Below are positions 1 to 7,241 of a stretch of DNA of 64,000 bases, piece after piece (positions within the stretch are counted from its first letter, which is position 1; each line of letters opens with the position of its first letter). The translations under genes were made by a program, and so were the position numbers. Origin of the DNA: Micrococcus sp023147585 (lineage in GTDB: Bacteria > Actinomycetota > Actinomycetes > Actinomycetales > Micrococcaceae); contig NZ_CP085253.1 of the NCBI RefSeq assembly GCF_044872765.1, positions 992,001-1,056,000 of the forward strand. The letters are read 5' to 3'. Below the pieces are notes generated by a model. It was not told the origin of the DNA. It saw only the letters and a list, made by a program, of their open reading frames with translations, and searched no databases.

Positions 1-713
1 GCGCGGAACGCCTGCATCGGTCCCTCACCGTCCTGACGACCACCGGGTTCCTGGGCGGCGTCGAGATCACGATCGGCCTGCTCGCGTACCTGCTCACGCT
101 CCACGAGACGGGCAGCCACCTGCTGGCCGGACTCGCGTTCTCCATCGGCCTGGTCAGCCTGTTCCTCGCCCACTCCGAGCTCTTCACGGAGGGGTTCTAC
201 TACCCGATCACCGCGATCGCCGCCGGCCGGGGCACGTGGGTGGAGCTGCTGCGTCTGTGGGCGGTGACCCTCGTGATGAACCTCCTCGGCGGCACCGTGA
301 TGATCGCCCTCGTGGTGGCGGGGTTCCCCGACCTGCGCGGCACCCTGGCCGAGAGCGCCCACCACTTCCTGGACATCGGCTTCAGCTGGCAGGGCGCCGC
401 CCTGGCGGTCCTGGCCGGGGTGGCGATCACCCTCGTGACGCGGATGCAGGCCGGGACGGACAGCCCGACGGCGATGATCGTCGCGTCCGTCGCCGGAGCC
501 ATCGTCCTCGCGGGCGGTTCACTCTTCCATTCGGTGATGGACTCAATCCTCATCATCGGAGCCATCCTGTCCGGAGCGCACGGCGTGGGCTGGCTCGAGT
601 GGCTCAGCTGGGTGTGGTGGGTGATCCCCCTGAACATCCTCGGCGGGTTGGCGCTGACGACGGCGCCGCGCCTGCTGCGTTCCAAGGAGGTGCGGGAAGA
701 GAAGGGGCGGTGA
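1..713 (+). CDS. Formate/nitrite transporter (FNT) family protein, 5' truncated
   Basis: The reading frame is open from base 3 and enters from outside the window; 236 residues are visible, ending at TGA 711-713. The protein is almost entirely hydrophobic, with about five membrane segments visible, and carries features of the FNT channel family (FocA/NirC-like): a segment ending HSELFTEGFYYP followed by a G-rich helix, and a later SLFHSVMDS segment. FNT proteins are pentameric inner-membrane channels for small monovalent anions such as formate or nitrite. The substrate cannot be told from this part. The start codon and first helix lie upstream of the window. Short hydrophilic tail (SKEVREEKGR). 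Confidence 0.75.
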   Translation, partial: AERLHRSLTVLTTTGFLGGVEITIGLLAYLLTLHETGSHLLAGLAFSIGLVSLFLAHSELFTEGFYYPITAIAAGRGTWVELLRLWAVTLVMNLLGGTVMIALVVAGFPDLRGTLAESAHHFLDIGFSWQGAALAVLAGVAITLVTRMQAGTDSPTAMIVASVAGAIVLAGGSLFHSVMDSILIIGAILSGAHGVGWLEWLSWVWWVIPLNILGGLALTTAPRLLRSKEVREEKGR

Positions 714-736
714 GGGCAGGGTCCGAATGGCAGGGG

Positions 737-1519
737 TCAGACGGCGTCACGCGTCCCGTCGGCGGCGGGCTCGGGCAGCTCCTCGGTCACCCGGGAGGTG
801 TTGGGGAAGACGAAGCGGTAGCTGAGACCGGCGACCGCGGCGCCCAACAACGGGGCCACGAAGAACAGCCAGACCTGGCCGAGGGCGTCCCCGCCTGCGA
901 ACAGGGCCACGCCGAAGGAGCGAGCGGGGTTCACGGAGGTGTTCGACACGGGGATGGAGATCAGGTGGATCAGCGTGAGGGTCAGGCCGATGGCCAGCGG
1001 CGCGAAGCCGGACGGTGCACGGCGGTCCGTGGCGCCGAGGATGACGTAGAGGAACACGGCGGTCAGCAGCACCTCGGTCAGGAACACCGCGCCCATCGAG
1101 TAGCCGGCGGGCGAGAGTTCGCCGTAGCCGTTGGTGGCCAGGCCGTTCTCCGCAAGCGAGTAGCCCGGACGACCGGAGACGATCGCCAGCAGCACGCCGC
1201 CGGCCGCCACGCCGCCCACGAGCTGGGCGATCCAGTACGGCACAGTGAGCTTCCACGGCAGGCGACCCGCGAGCGCCGCACCCAGGGTGACTGCCGGGTT
1301 GAAGTGACCGCCGGAGACGTGGCCCACGGCGTAGGCCATGGCCACCACGGTCAGGCCGAAGGCGAGGGCGACGCCGAGGAATCCGATGCCCATGTTGACG
1401 CCTGTGGCGTCGTCGATCACGGATGCGGAGAACACGGCCGCACCGGCGCCGCCGAAGACGAGCACGAAGGTGCCGAGGACCTCGGCGGAGAGCTTGGAGA
1501 CGAGCGGGGAGTCGTTCAT
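737..1519 (-). CDS. aqpZ: Aquaporin Z-type water channel
   Basis: 260 residues, six membrane helices and both half-helix NPA signatures: HFNPAVTLG (N74) and TSVNPARSF (N197). The stretch around LIHLISIPVSNTSVNPAR matches the selectivity-filter region of AqpZ, with His185, Thr194 and Arg200 in the positions expected of a water-selective rather than a glycerol channel. It is a membrane protein for rapid osmotic water flux, probably a homotetramer as in the family. It converges on the FNT gene with a 23-bp gap. An ATG start with normal length supports the chosen start. The acidic, Pro-rich C-tail is not conserved in AqpZ. Confidence 0.9.
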   Translation of the reverse strand: MNDSPLVSKLSAEVLGTFVLVFGGAGAAVFSASVIDDATGVNMGIGFLGVALAFGLTVVAMAYAVGHVSGGHFNPAVTLGAALAGRLPWKLTVPYWIAQLVGGVAAGGVLLAIVSGRPGYSLAENGLATNGYGELSPAGYSMGAVFLTEVLLTAVFLYVILGATDRRAPSGFAPLAIGLTLTLIHLISIPVSNTSVNPARSFGVALFAGGDALGQVWLFFVAPLLGAAVAGLSYRFVFPNTSRVTEELPEPAADGTRDAV

Positions 1520-1783
1520 GGTGGTCCTGTCAGAAGGTCTGGGGGTGGGATCCTTTCGGTACGGTACCCGAGCCGGGGCATCCTCCCCGGAGGGTCCTCG
1601 ACCTCTTCCGCTGCCACGGCAGCGCCGTCCGCGGGACCGTCCCGCCGTTGCCTGGGCGCACCGTCTCGTCCCGCGGCCACCCTCCTGGCCGGGCCGCCAC
1701 GATCACCTCCGCAGATCAGGCGGCGGCCCTCATCCGGGACGGGGACGCCGCCGGGCACCGCTCGTCCGGCCGGGGGCCGGGCC

Positions 1784-2263
1784 TCAGCCCGCCGGCTGAT
1801 CCACCCCCGCGGCGGGACGCCCGTCCTCCAGGTAGACGCAGTGCGCGGCGTCCCAGGCGGCGTCGACGCGGCGGGCGATCGCCGGGCGCAGGAGCTTCCG
1901 GGCCTCCTGGCGCGTCACGAGGCGATGCTCGGAGGCCTCGTCCTCCTGCAGGCCGATGGCGGCGACGTCGGCGGCAGTGAGCGGGTGGACGGCGCGGAAG
2001 AGGAAGCGCAGGCCGATCCGACCGTCGGCCTTGCTGGGCCGCGTGTCGACGGCGACGAGCCGCCCCGCGCGCACCTCCAGCCCCGTCTCCTCCCAGACCT
2101 CGCGGCGGCAGCCGCCCCAGGGGGTCTCGCCGTCGTCCTCCATGATCCCGCCGGGGATGGTCCACCCCTTCTTGTAGGTGGGCTTGAGCACGAGCAGGCG
2201 GCCGGCCTCGTCGAGGAGGAGGCAGCCGCAGGAGACGGGAACGGAGGGCAGGAGGAAGGACAT
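1784..2263 (-). CDS. NUDIX hydrolase
   Basis: 159 residues with a NUDIX box at about residues 38-62: a GG pair, then GE, CRREVWEETGL. The REVWEETGL half is canonical; the first half has one extra residue between the GG and the Glu compared with the usual GX5E spacing. NUDIX enzymes hydrolyse nucleoside diphosphates linked to another group using Mg2+ held by the REXXEE glutamates. The substrate is not evident. The gene stands just upstream of a small membrane-protein gene whose stop-to-start arrangement (9-bp gap from 2273) suggests they are not translationally coupled. No signal peptide. Confidence 0.8.
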   Translation of the reverse strand: MSFLLPSVPVSCGCLLLDEAGRLLVLKPTYKKGWTIPGGIMEDDGETPWGGCRREVWEETGLEVRAGRLVAVDTRPSKADGRIGLRFLFRAVHPLTAADVAAIGLQEDEASEHRLVTRQEARKLLRPAIARRVDAAWDAAHCVYLEDGRPAAGVDQPAG

Positions 2264-2272
2264 GGCGCCAGC

Positions 2273-2578
2273 CTAGAGGCGGGCGCCGGCGGGGCGCTGG
2301 CCGGCGGGCTCGTGCCCCGCGCGGCGGGCACGCACCGTGCAGACAGCCAGGATCAGCCAGGCGAGCACGGCCAGGATCAGCCAGGCGAGCACGGCCAGCG
2401 CGGCGAACACCGCGGGCAGCACGTGCCCCAGGAGCACGGAGGAGGCGACGGAGGCGAGGAACGCGGCCAGGTTGAGGACGACGTCGTACACCGGCGCAAT
2501 GAACCGCCGATTCACCACGTGGAGCCCGGCGATCGCCACGCCGCACGCGAACGTCACCGAGAGCAGGAGGTCGACCAC
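2273..2578 (-). CDS. Small integral membrane protein of unknown function
   Basis: 101 residues with three or four hydrophobic stretches (about residues 3-20, 32-50, 52-82) and a basic C-tail (VRARRAGHEP...). Not recognised as a named family. The last membrane segment contains an exact eight-residue duplication (VLAWLILA twice), encoded by a perfect 24-bp tandem repeat at 2346-2393, so its length may vary between strains. It lies downstream of an ABC-F ATPase remnant on the same strand and upstream of the NUDIX gene. ATG start chosen because the first helix begins immediately after it. Confidence 0.6.
   Translation of the reverse strand: MVDLLLSVTFACGVAIAGLHVVNRRFIAPVYDVVLNLAAFLASVASSVLLGHVLPAVFAALAVLAWLILAVLAWLILAVCTVRARRAGHEPAGQRPAGARL
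2346..2393. repeat. Perfect 24-bp tandem duplication inside a membrane-protein gene
   Basis: Two identical 24-bp units, 2346-2369 and 2370-2393, followed by five bases of a third. The period is a multiple of three, so it adds eight residues (VLAWLILA) to a transmembrane segment without a frameshift. Typical of slipped-strand duplication. Confidence 0.9.
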
Positions 2579-2590
2579 CGGGGGAGGGTA

Positions 2591-2689
2591 TCAGCGGCGG
2601 TCGAGGCGGACGGCCTCGAGCATGCGGCGGTCGTGGGTGACCAGCAGCAGGGCGCCGTCCTAGGCCTCGAGGGCCTGCTCCGGGCGTTC
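2591..2689 (-). pseudogene. C-terminal remnant of an ABC-F / duplicated ATPase-domain protein
   Basis: Read on the minus strand, the piece gives ERPEQALEA, an in-frame TAG (2660-2662), then DGALLLVTHDRRMLEAV and a short basic end at TGA 2591-2593. VTHDRRML follows Walker B in ABC-F ATPases, where the TAG position normally carries an aromatic residue (AYDG). Only about 33 codons remain and no Walker A or signature motif is found upstream, so this is a dead fragment. It fills most of the gap between the small membrane protein and the phosphatase-like gene at 2816. Confidence 0.55.
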
Positions 2690-2815
2690 GAGGCCCGCAG
2701 ACGGGCGTCAGCCTTGCCGGGCATAGGCGCGCTCGCGTTGCGTCACTGACCCTTTGCGTCATGGCCGCGAGGCTTTGTCCGCGAGAGGCGGGCATCCCCT
2801 CGCTACGCTGAGGCC

Positions 2816-3577
2816 ATGGCGACGGTTCTCCTCGTGCGGCACGGCCGCACCACGGCCAATGCGACGGGACTGCTGGCAGGCCGGACCCCCGGGGTCAGCC
2901 TGGACGAGCACGGGCGGGAGCAGGCGGCACGCACCGGGGAGCGGATCGCGGCCGTGCCCGTGGCCGCGGTGGTGGCCAGCCCCCTGCAGCGGTGCGCGCA
3001 GACCGCGCACGCCATCCTCGAACGGCAGCCGGACGCGATGCCCTCGCTGGTCGACGATGGCCTCACCGAATGCGACTACGGCCAGTGGCAGGGACGGACG
3101 CTCAGCGACCTGGCCACCGAGCCCCTGTGGGCGAGCGTGCAGACCCAGCCGTCCGCCGTCGTCTTCCCGGGCGGCGAGTCCATGGCGGGGATGCAGGCCC
3201 GGGCGGTGGCGGCGATCCGCCGGCACGACGCCGCCGTCGAGGCCGTGCACGGGCCGGGGGCGGTGTGGGTGGCGGTGAGCCACGGGGACGTCATCAAGTC
3301 GATCCTGGCCGATGCGCTCGGCACGCACCTGGACCTGTTCCAGCGGATCGAGGTGGGCCCCGCATCCGTGTCCGTCGTGAGCTACGGCCCGAGCCGCCCG
3401 CGGGTCTGGGCGATGAACACCGACGCCGGGGACCTCTCCTGGCTTGCGAAGCTCGGCCCGTCCGACGAGGCCCCGGTGGGCGGCGGCGCGGGCGCACCGA
3501 CGACGGCGGCGGACACGTCCGCTGGCGCGGGCACCGGCGCGGCGGGCGAGCAGCCGACGCCTAGGATCGGCGCATGA
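2816..3577 (+). CDS. Histidine phosphatase-superfamily protein, MSMEG_4193 family
   Basis: 253 residues. The phosphoglycerate-mutase fold signature LVRHGRTTAN is at residues 6-15 (catalytic His9), SPLQR at 55-59 and the second histidine in VSHGD (His156). It matches the actinobacterial MSMEG_4193-type putative phosphomutases, which sit beside DUF3090 and SCO1664-type genes, exactly as here. It presumably hydrolyses or transfers a phosphate; the true substrate is unknown. The last 45 residues are a low-complexity Gly/Ala/Thr tail. Its TGA overlaps the ATG of the next gene (ATGA at 3574-3577), which supports one operon of three genes. Confidence 0.85.
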   Translation: MATVLLVRHGRTTANATGLLAGRTPGVSLDEHGREQAARTGERIAAVPVAAVVASPLQRCAQTAHAILERQPDAMPSLVDDGLTECDYGQWQGRTLSDLATEPLWASVQTQPSAVVFPGGESMAGMQARAVAAIRRHDAAVEAVHGPGAVWVAVSHGDVIKSILADALGTHLDLFQRIEVGPASVSVVSYGPSRPRVWAMNTDAGDLSWLAKLGPSDEAPVGGGAGAPTTAADTSAGAGTGAAGEQPTPRIGA

Positions 3578-4116
3578 CCGAGACGCCTGCCCATGTCCAT
3601 GAGTTCGACTGGCCGGATCGGGTGGTGATCGGGACCGTCGGGCGTCCCGGTGCCCGGACGTTCTACCTGCAGGTGCGCGCCGGGGCGCGGCTGATGAGCG
3701 TCGCGCTGGAGAAGCAGCAGTCCGCCATCATGGCGGAGAAGATCGACGAGATCCTCGACGAGCTCATGGCCCTGGAGGGCAACCCGCACAGCGTCCCGGC
3801 GGGCACGCCCGCAGAGCTCGTGGACAACGATCCGCTGGAGCCGGTGCAGGAGCGGTTCCGCGTCGGCGCCATCGGCCTCGGCTGGGATCCCTCGACGGCA
3901 CAGGTTGTCGTAGAGGTGCACCCGCTCGTCGAGGACGAGTCCGACCAGCTCCTCGGGGCGGAGTCCGAGGCGGTGTTGGTTCGGATGCCGGTCGGCGCCG
4001 CCCGCGCGTTCACGCGGCGCACCCGGGAGGCCGTGGACGCCGGACGCCCGATGTGCTCGGACTGCGGCCACCCCATGGACCCGGACGGTCACGTCTGCGG
4101 CGGCCCCGAGGCCTGA
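3574..4116 (+). CDS. DUF3090 family protein with C-terminal zinc ribbon
   Basis: 180 residues, opening with HVHEFDWPDRVVIGTVGRPG and FYLQV as in DUF3090 proteins of actinobacteria. The end carries CSDCGHPM...HVC, a probable zinc-binding ribbon. Function unknown; in many actinobacteria this gene lies between the MSMEG_4193 phosphatase-like gene and the SCO1664 gene, and all three probably serve one process. Both ends are coupled: its ATG overlaps the upstream TGA, and its own TGA shares a base with the next ATG (TGATG at 4114-4118). Confidence 0.85.
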   Translation: MTETPAHVHEFDWPDRVVIGTVGRPGARTFYLQVRAGARLMSVALEKQQSAIMAEKIDEILDELMALEGNPHSVPAGTPAELVDNDPLEPVQERFRVGAIGLGWDPSTAQVVVEVHPLVEDESDQLLGAESEAVLVRMPVGAARAFTRRTREAVDAGRPMCSDCGHPMDPDGHVCGGPEA

Positions 4117-4898
4117 TGAGCGCCGAGGATGGGGTGGGCGAAGAGCTGATGACCGGCGAGCTGACGCTCACCGGCCGCATCACGACGGCGTCCAATGCCA
4201 CGTTTCTGGGCGCCATCGGTGACACGGTGGTGGTCTACAAGCCTGTGGCGGGCGAAGCGCCGCTCTGGGACTTCCCCGCCGGGACCCTGGCCCGCCGGGA
4301 GGTGACGGCGTACCTGGTGTCCGAGGCGCTGGGGTGGGACATCGTGCCGCGCACGTGGCTGCGGGACGGGCCGTTCGGGGAGGGCATGGTGCAGCTCTGG
4401 CAGGAGGAGGATCCTGAGCAGGACGCCGTGGACCTGTTCCCGGCGGACGAGGTGCCGGCCGCGGGATGGCTCACGATCCTGGAGGGCGAGGACGAGGACG
4501 GGGATCGGCTGGTCCTGGCCCACGAGGACTCAGCGGCCCTGCGCCGGATGGTGGTGTTCGACGTGGTGGTCAACAACGCCGACCGCAAGGGCGCCCACAT
4601 CCTCGCCATGCCCGGCGGGCACCGTTACGGGGTGGACCATGGGCTCACGTTCCATGTGGCGGACAAGCTGCGCACGGTGCTGTGGGGATGGGTCGGGGAC
4701 GCCCTGAGCGCGGAGGAGCGCGCCGGCGTGGGGCGCGTTCTGGAGGCAATTGACGGGGAGCCGGGTGAGCGGCTGGCGGAGCTGCTGAGTGCCGAGGAAC
4801 GCGAAGCCCTTGCCGAACGCTGTGCCCAGTTGGTCGACGACGGGATCTTCCCTGCCCCGAGCGGGCTGACGCCGGCCGTGCCCTGGCCGCTCTTCTGA
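4116..4898 (+). CDS. SCO1664 family protein (PI3/4-kinase-like fold)
   Basis: 260 residues from the ATG at 4116, which overlaps the preceding stop; an in-frame ATG further upstream would overlap the DUF3090 gene by 63 bp and is less likely. Residues GELTLTGRITTASNATFL, VVYKP and WDFPAGTLARREVTAYL, then NNADRKGAHIL and YGVDHGLTFH, match the SCO1664 family, which has a phosphatidylinositol 3/4-kinase-like catalytic core (VYKP lysine, N..D..G..H loop, GVDHGL metal loop). The biochemical role is not established. It is the intact parent of three partial copies found downstream at 5218-5422, 6968-7050 and 9830-10241. Confidence 0.85.
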   Translation: MSAEDGVGEELMTGELTLTGRITTASNATFLGAIGDTVVVYKPVAGEAPLWDFPAGTLARREVTAYLVSEALGWDIVPRTWLRDGPFGEGMVQLWQEEDPEQDAVDLFPADEVPAAGWLTILEGEDEDGDRLVLAHEDSAALRRMVVFDVVVNNADRKGAHILAMPGGHRYGVDHGLTFHVADKLRTVLWGWVGDALSAEERAGVGRVLEAIDGEPGERLAELLSAEEREALAERCAQLVDDGIFPAPSGLTPAVPWPLF

Positions 4899-4912
4899 CG
4901 GGCCTGAGGCGT

Positions 4913-5032
4913 CAGGCAGGACTCGCTGGCGCCGAAGTCCTTCGCGATCTGGTTCAACCGGGCGCCAGGTTCGCGGTTCAGTGTGACGCGGACGACGTCA
5001 TCACGGAACTCTTTGGGGTATGGGGCGGGCAT
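4913..5032 (-). pseudogene. IS3-type transposase OrfA, N-terminal remnant
   Basis: From the ATG at 5032 the minus strand reads MPAPYPKEFRDDVVRV, then ARLNQIAKDFGASESCL, which is the N-terminal helix-turn-helix start of IS3-family OrfA proteins. Homology stops near 4913, about 40 codons in, where the frame runs into the antisense of the SCO1664 gene. No OrfB and no downstream inverted repeat are visible. The upstream side (5042-5080) has a GTGGTGCTCCC stretch that may be part of the old IS end; this is a guess. Confidence 0.6.
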
Positions 5033-5217
5033 GGTGCACATCCATCCCTGCGGTGTGGGAGCACCACAGATCGTATGTCACCTGTACCTGCACCAGTCCC
5101 TGCGCTGCTGGGCGATCCACGGTTGCAGGCGGCCACCGACCGACACAGCGCATCCCTGTGACCGACATCCTGTAGTTCGCGATCGGAACCGGCTGCCTCG
5201 CGGTGCTCGTGGCACAG

Positions 5218-5422
5218 GCTGGTGACGCTCACCGGCCGCGCACCTGGTGTCCGAGGCACTGGGGTCGGACATCGTGCCGCGCACGTGGCTGCGCGACGGC
5301 CCCTTCGGCGAGGGCATGGTGCAGCTCTGGCAGGAGCAGGATCCTGAGCAGGACGCCGTGGACCTGTTCCCGGTAGACGAGGTGCCGGCCTCGGGGTGGC
5401 TCACGATCCTGGAGGGCGAGGA
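5218..5422 (+). pseudogene. 5' fragment of a second SCO1664-family gene
   Basis: About 18 bp (5223-5240) match the parent's LTLTGR codons near 4163-4180. The copy then jumps to the parent's LVSEALGWD region, so about 125 bp are deleted. From there it follows the parent closely through RTWLRDGPFGEGMVQLW, DAVDLFPVDEVP and WLTILEGE up to about 5422, where similarity stops. The missing 3' part resumes in the right phase at 9830. The two pieces together make one paralogue interrupted by about 4.4 kb of foreign sequence. The stretch 5042-5217 before it has no gene I can support. Confidence 0.75.
5253..5335 (+). repeat. 83-bp repeat, copy B (copies A 4323-4405 and C 6968-7050)
   Basis: Three same-orientation copies of one 83-bp segment of the SCO1664 gene (coding EALGWDIVPRTWLRDGPFGE and onward). 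By eye the copies differ at 4 to 6 positions each. Copies B and C flank the immunity-like gene 5504-6688, so recombination between them would delete or exchange about 1.7 kb. Confidence 0.85.
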
Positions 5423-5503
5423 ATCCTCGATCCGGAAGTTCACGAATGGCACGCGCCAGTTGTGTCGTGAACTCCTCCCAGCCCAGTCCCGCCCGCTGCA
5501 GGC

Positions 5504-6688
5504 TCACGTGGCCCACTCCTTGTTCGCCTTCCGCAGGTCGACCTCGGGTTGAGTGAGGTACAGCGCCTCCACAACTTTCGAGCGGACGATCATGACACCG
5601 CCCCGTGACTCCAGATCGAAGTAGGCGCGATCAACCTCGCCGCGACATAATGCGCCTTTACCCCAGAGCTTTTCGGCCCCGTCGACATACTCGGGGAAGC
5701 GGCCGGCGATGAATCGAGCAAAGTCGTCGGTGATGTGCTTCTCGTGATCGGTGAGAGTCAGCAGGATCCTCTTCACGGGGTCATCTGCCGGTCCGATGCC
5801 CTCGATGTCGGGAAAGCTCAGTCCAAAGAGGTCGTTGGACACCCAGCCGTCCTGGTCCTGGGTCCAGCCGATCTCGCTGGACGACTCCGCGGCTTCCCGC
5901 TCGGTCATCGGCCAGTTCGCGTCCACCCAGAACTGCAGCATGTCGAGCGCTTCATCGACCGGAATCGACTTCCAGATGGACCGCACCGTCAATGACGGAA
6001 GCTCGTCGAGCCCGTTCAGCTCGAGCGTTTTCTGAGTGGCATCGACAACCTGTTGGGCGGACCAGTCGTCGGGCAGGGTCAGCAGGGTGCCGGTCTCTAC
6101 TCGCTCTGCCTGAACCCCGTCGGCGATGTGATCGATTCTGCCGACGGCGTCAGCGAGCCAGAGCCGATACCCGGGAGTGATCTTCCAGTTTCCGCGGCGC
6201 GCCAGACGCTGCATTTCGATCGTTCCGAGCCGAACCATCAGGGGATCCCACCCCTCGACCGCTGAACTGACGACAGCATCGGTGAAGGCCCGCGGGATAT
6301 GTTCACCGTCGACCGCGGTGACCTCGATGTCAGCGCGTTGGGCCGGGATGCGTCCCCCCGTGTGATCCTGACCCGCGCTGACATGCGCGACTGCCATCGC
6401 CTCACTGGTGAAGCCTCGCACCCAGAACGCGTAACCGTCCCCATCGCCCTGCCGCGCCAGCCCTTCGGTCGACTTCATCTGCGAGACCAGTTCCGCTTGT
6501 TCTGCCTGGTCCTTGGGCCACGGCGTGCGTTCGGTCCCCAGGGTCCACACCGAGATACCGGTACGTTCTCGCATTCCGTGCATGAACAGATCGACCTGGC
6601 GGGCGATCTCCTCGGGGGTTTCCTGCGGCCGCGCCCAGACGACGCGGACGCTGACCTCTCCGACCGGCGCGGTGGTGGTCGTGTTCAT
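5504..6688 (-). CDS. Probable immunity protein with Imm52-like and DUF6301-like domains
   Basis: 394 residues, no signal peptide or membrane segment, so cytoplasmic. Residues 1-220 resemble the Imm52 family of polymorphic-toxin immunity proteins (VVWARPQETPEEIARQVDLF near the start, a central SAVEGWDPLMVRLG stretch, and GTLLTLPDD at the end). Residues 225-394 resemble DUF6301 (VDEALDMLQF, ANWPMTEREA, EIGWT, GLSFPDI, LTDHEKHITDDFARF), found beside actinobacterial secreted toxins. Both assignments are by eye. A GGAGG lies about 9 bases before the ATG. No toxin gene is seen nearby, so it looks like an orphan immunity gene that could protect against a competitor's toxin. It lies inside the insert that splits the second SCO1664 copy. 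Confidence 0.55.
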   Translation of the reverse strand: MNTTTTAPVGEVSVRVVWARPQETPEEIARQVDLFMHGMRERTGISVWTLGTERTPWPKDQAEQAELVSQMKSTEGLARQGDGDGYAFWVRGFTSEAMAVAHVSAGQDHTGGRIPAQRADIEVTAVDGEHIPRAFTDAVVSSAVEGWDPLMVRLGTIEMQRLARRGNWKITPGYRLWLADAVGRIDHIADGVQAERVETGTLLTLPDDWSAQQVVDATQKTLELNGLDELPSLTVRSIWKSIPVDEALDMLQFWVDANWPMTEREAAESSSEIGWTQDQDGWVSNDLFGLSFPDIEGIGPADDPVKRILLTLTDHEKHITDDFARFIAGRFPEYVDGAEKLWGKGALCRGEVDRAYFDLESRGGVMIVRSKVVEALYLTQPEVDLRKANKEWAT

Positions 6689-6736
6689 CTGCTCATACCT
6701 CCAGTGTTGAACGACAGCGACGTCGGGACGACTTCG

Positions 6737-7099
6737 TCACCTACGCGTCATCGGGACGGTGAGGCTCTCGACCGGCAGGGGGTTCTGCCCCGCATCGAGG
6801 GAAGAGATCTCCTCGTCGGTGTAGGTGCGGCCTGCGTGCATGACTTCCGGCTCACGCCATGCGGCGTAGCTGAGTTGCTCGGGGGCCGAGGTTACGTACA
6901 CATCGCGCAACGCGACGACACAGCTGTATGCGAGCTGGTCGAACCGTGCTGTGATCGCCGGAAGGTCGAGGCGCTGGGGTGGGACATCGTGCCGCGCACG
7001 TGGCTGCGAGACGGCCCGTTCGGCGAGGGCATGGTGCAGCTCCGGCAGGATCTCCGAGACGATCCGCTCCGCACTCTCGATAGAGATGTCCACATCCAC
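6737..7099 (-). pseudogene. Chimeric small ORF, partly antisense SCO1664 sequence
   Basis: A 120-codon frame upstream of the immunity-like gene (48-bp gap). Its last 72 or so residues (ITARFDQLAYSCVVALRDVY to VPMTRR) look like genuine protein and may be the end of an older gene of the same locus. The part near residues 19-45 (PELHHALAERAVSQPRARHD...) is only the reverse complement of the 83-bp SCO1664 repeat copy C, and the first 18 codons are unrelated. I read it as an older gene whose 5' part was overwritten. The function is not recognisable. Confidence 0.4.
6968..7050 (+). repeat. 83-bp SCO1664 repeat, copy C
   Basis: Same segment and orientation as copies A (4323-4405) and B (5253-5335), with four mismatches to A. 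Similarity starts abruptly at GAGGCGCTGG and ends after GGCAGGA; flanking bases are unrelated to SCO1664. It is too short to encode anything and is antisense within the chimeric ORF 6737-7099. The gap 7100-7241 before the permease has no other feature except an AAAGGA ribosome binding site just before 7242. Confidence 0.8.
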
Positions 7100-7241
7100 G
7101 CTCCTGACGCAGGTCCCCGCGGGGCCGGTCTGTTGTCCTGAGGACCATCGAGACGGCCGAACCCTGTTCGCCAGAACATCGCCGCTGAAGTCCCATCGGT
7201 CCTAGTCTGGCTGGAATCCCCTGCCGCCCAAAGGACTCCCG

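Noticed and set aside
236..2749. An 837-codon plus-strand frame over the aquaporin and NUDIX genes
   Set aside because: It is antisense to genes with NPA and NUDIX motifs, and its protein is low-complexity Arg/Gly/Ala.
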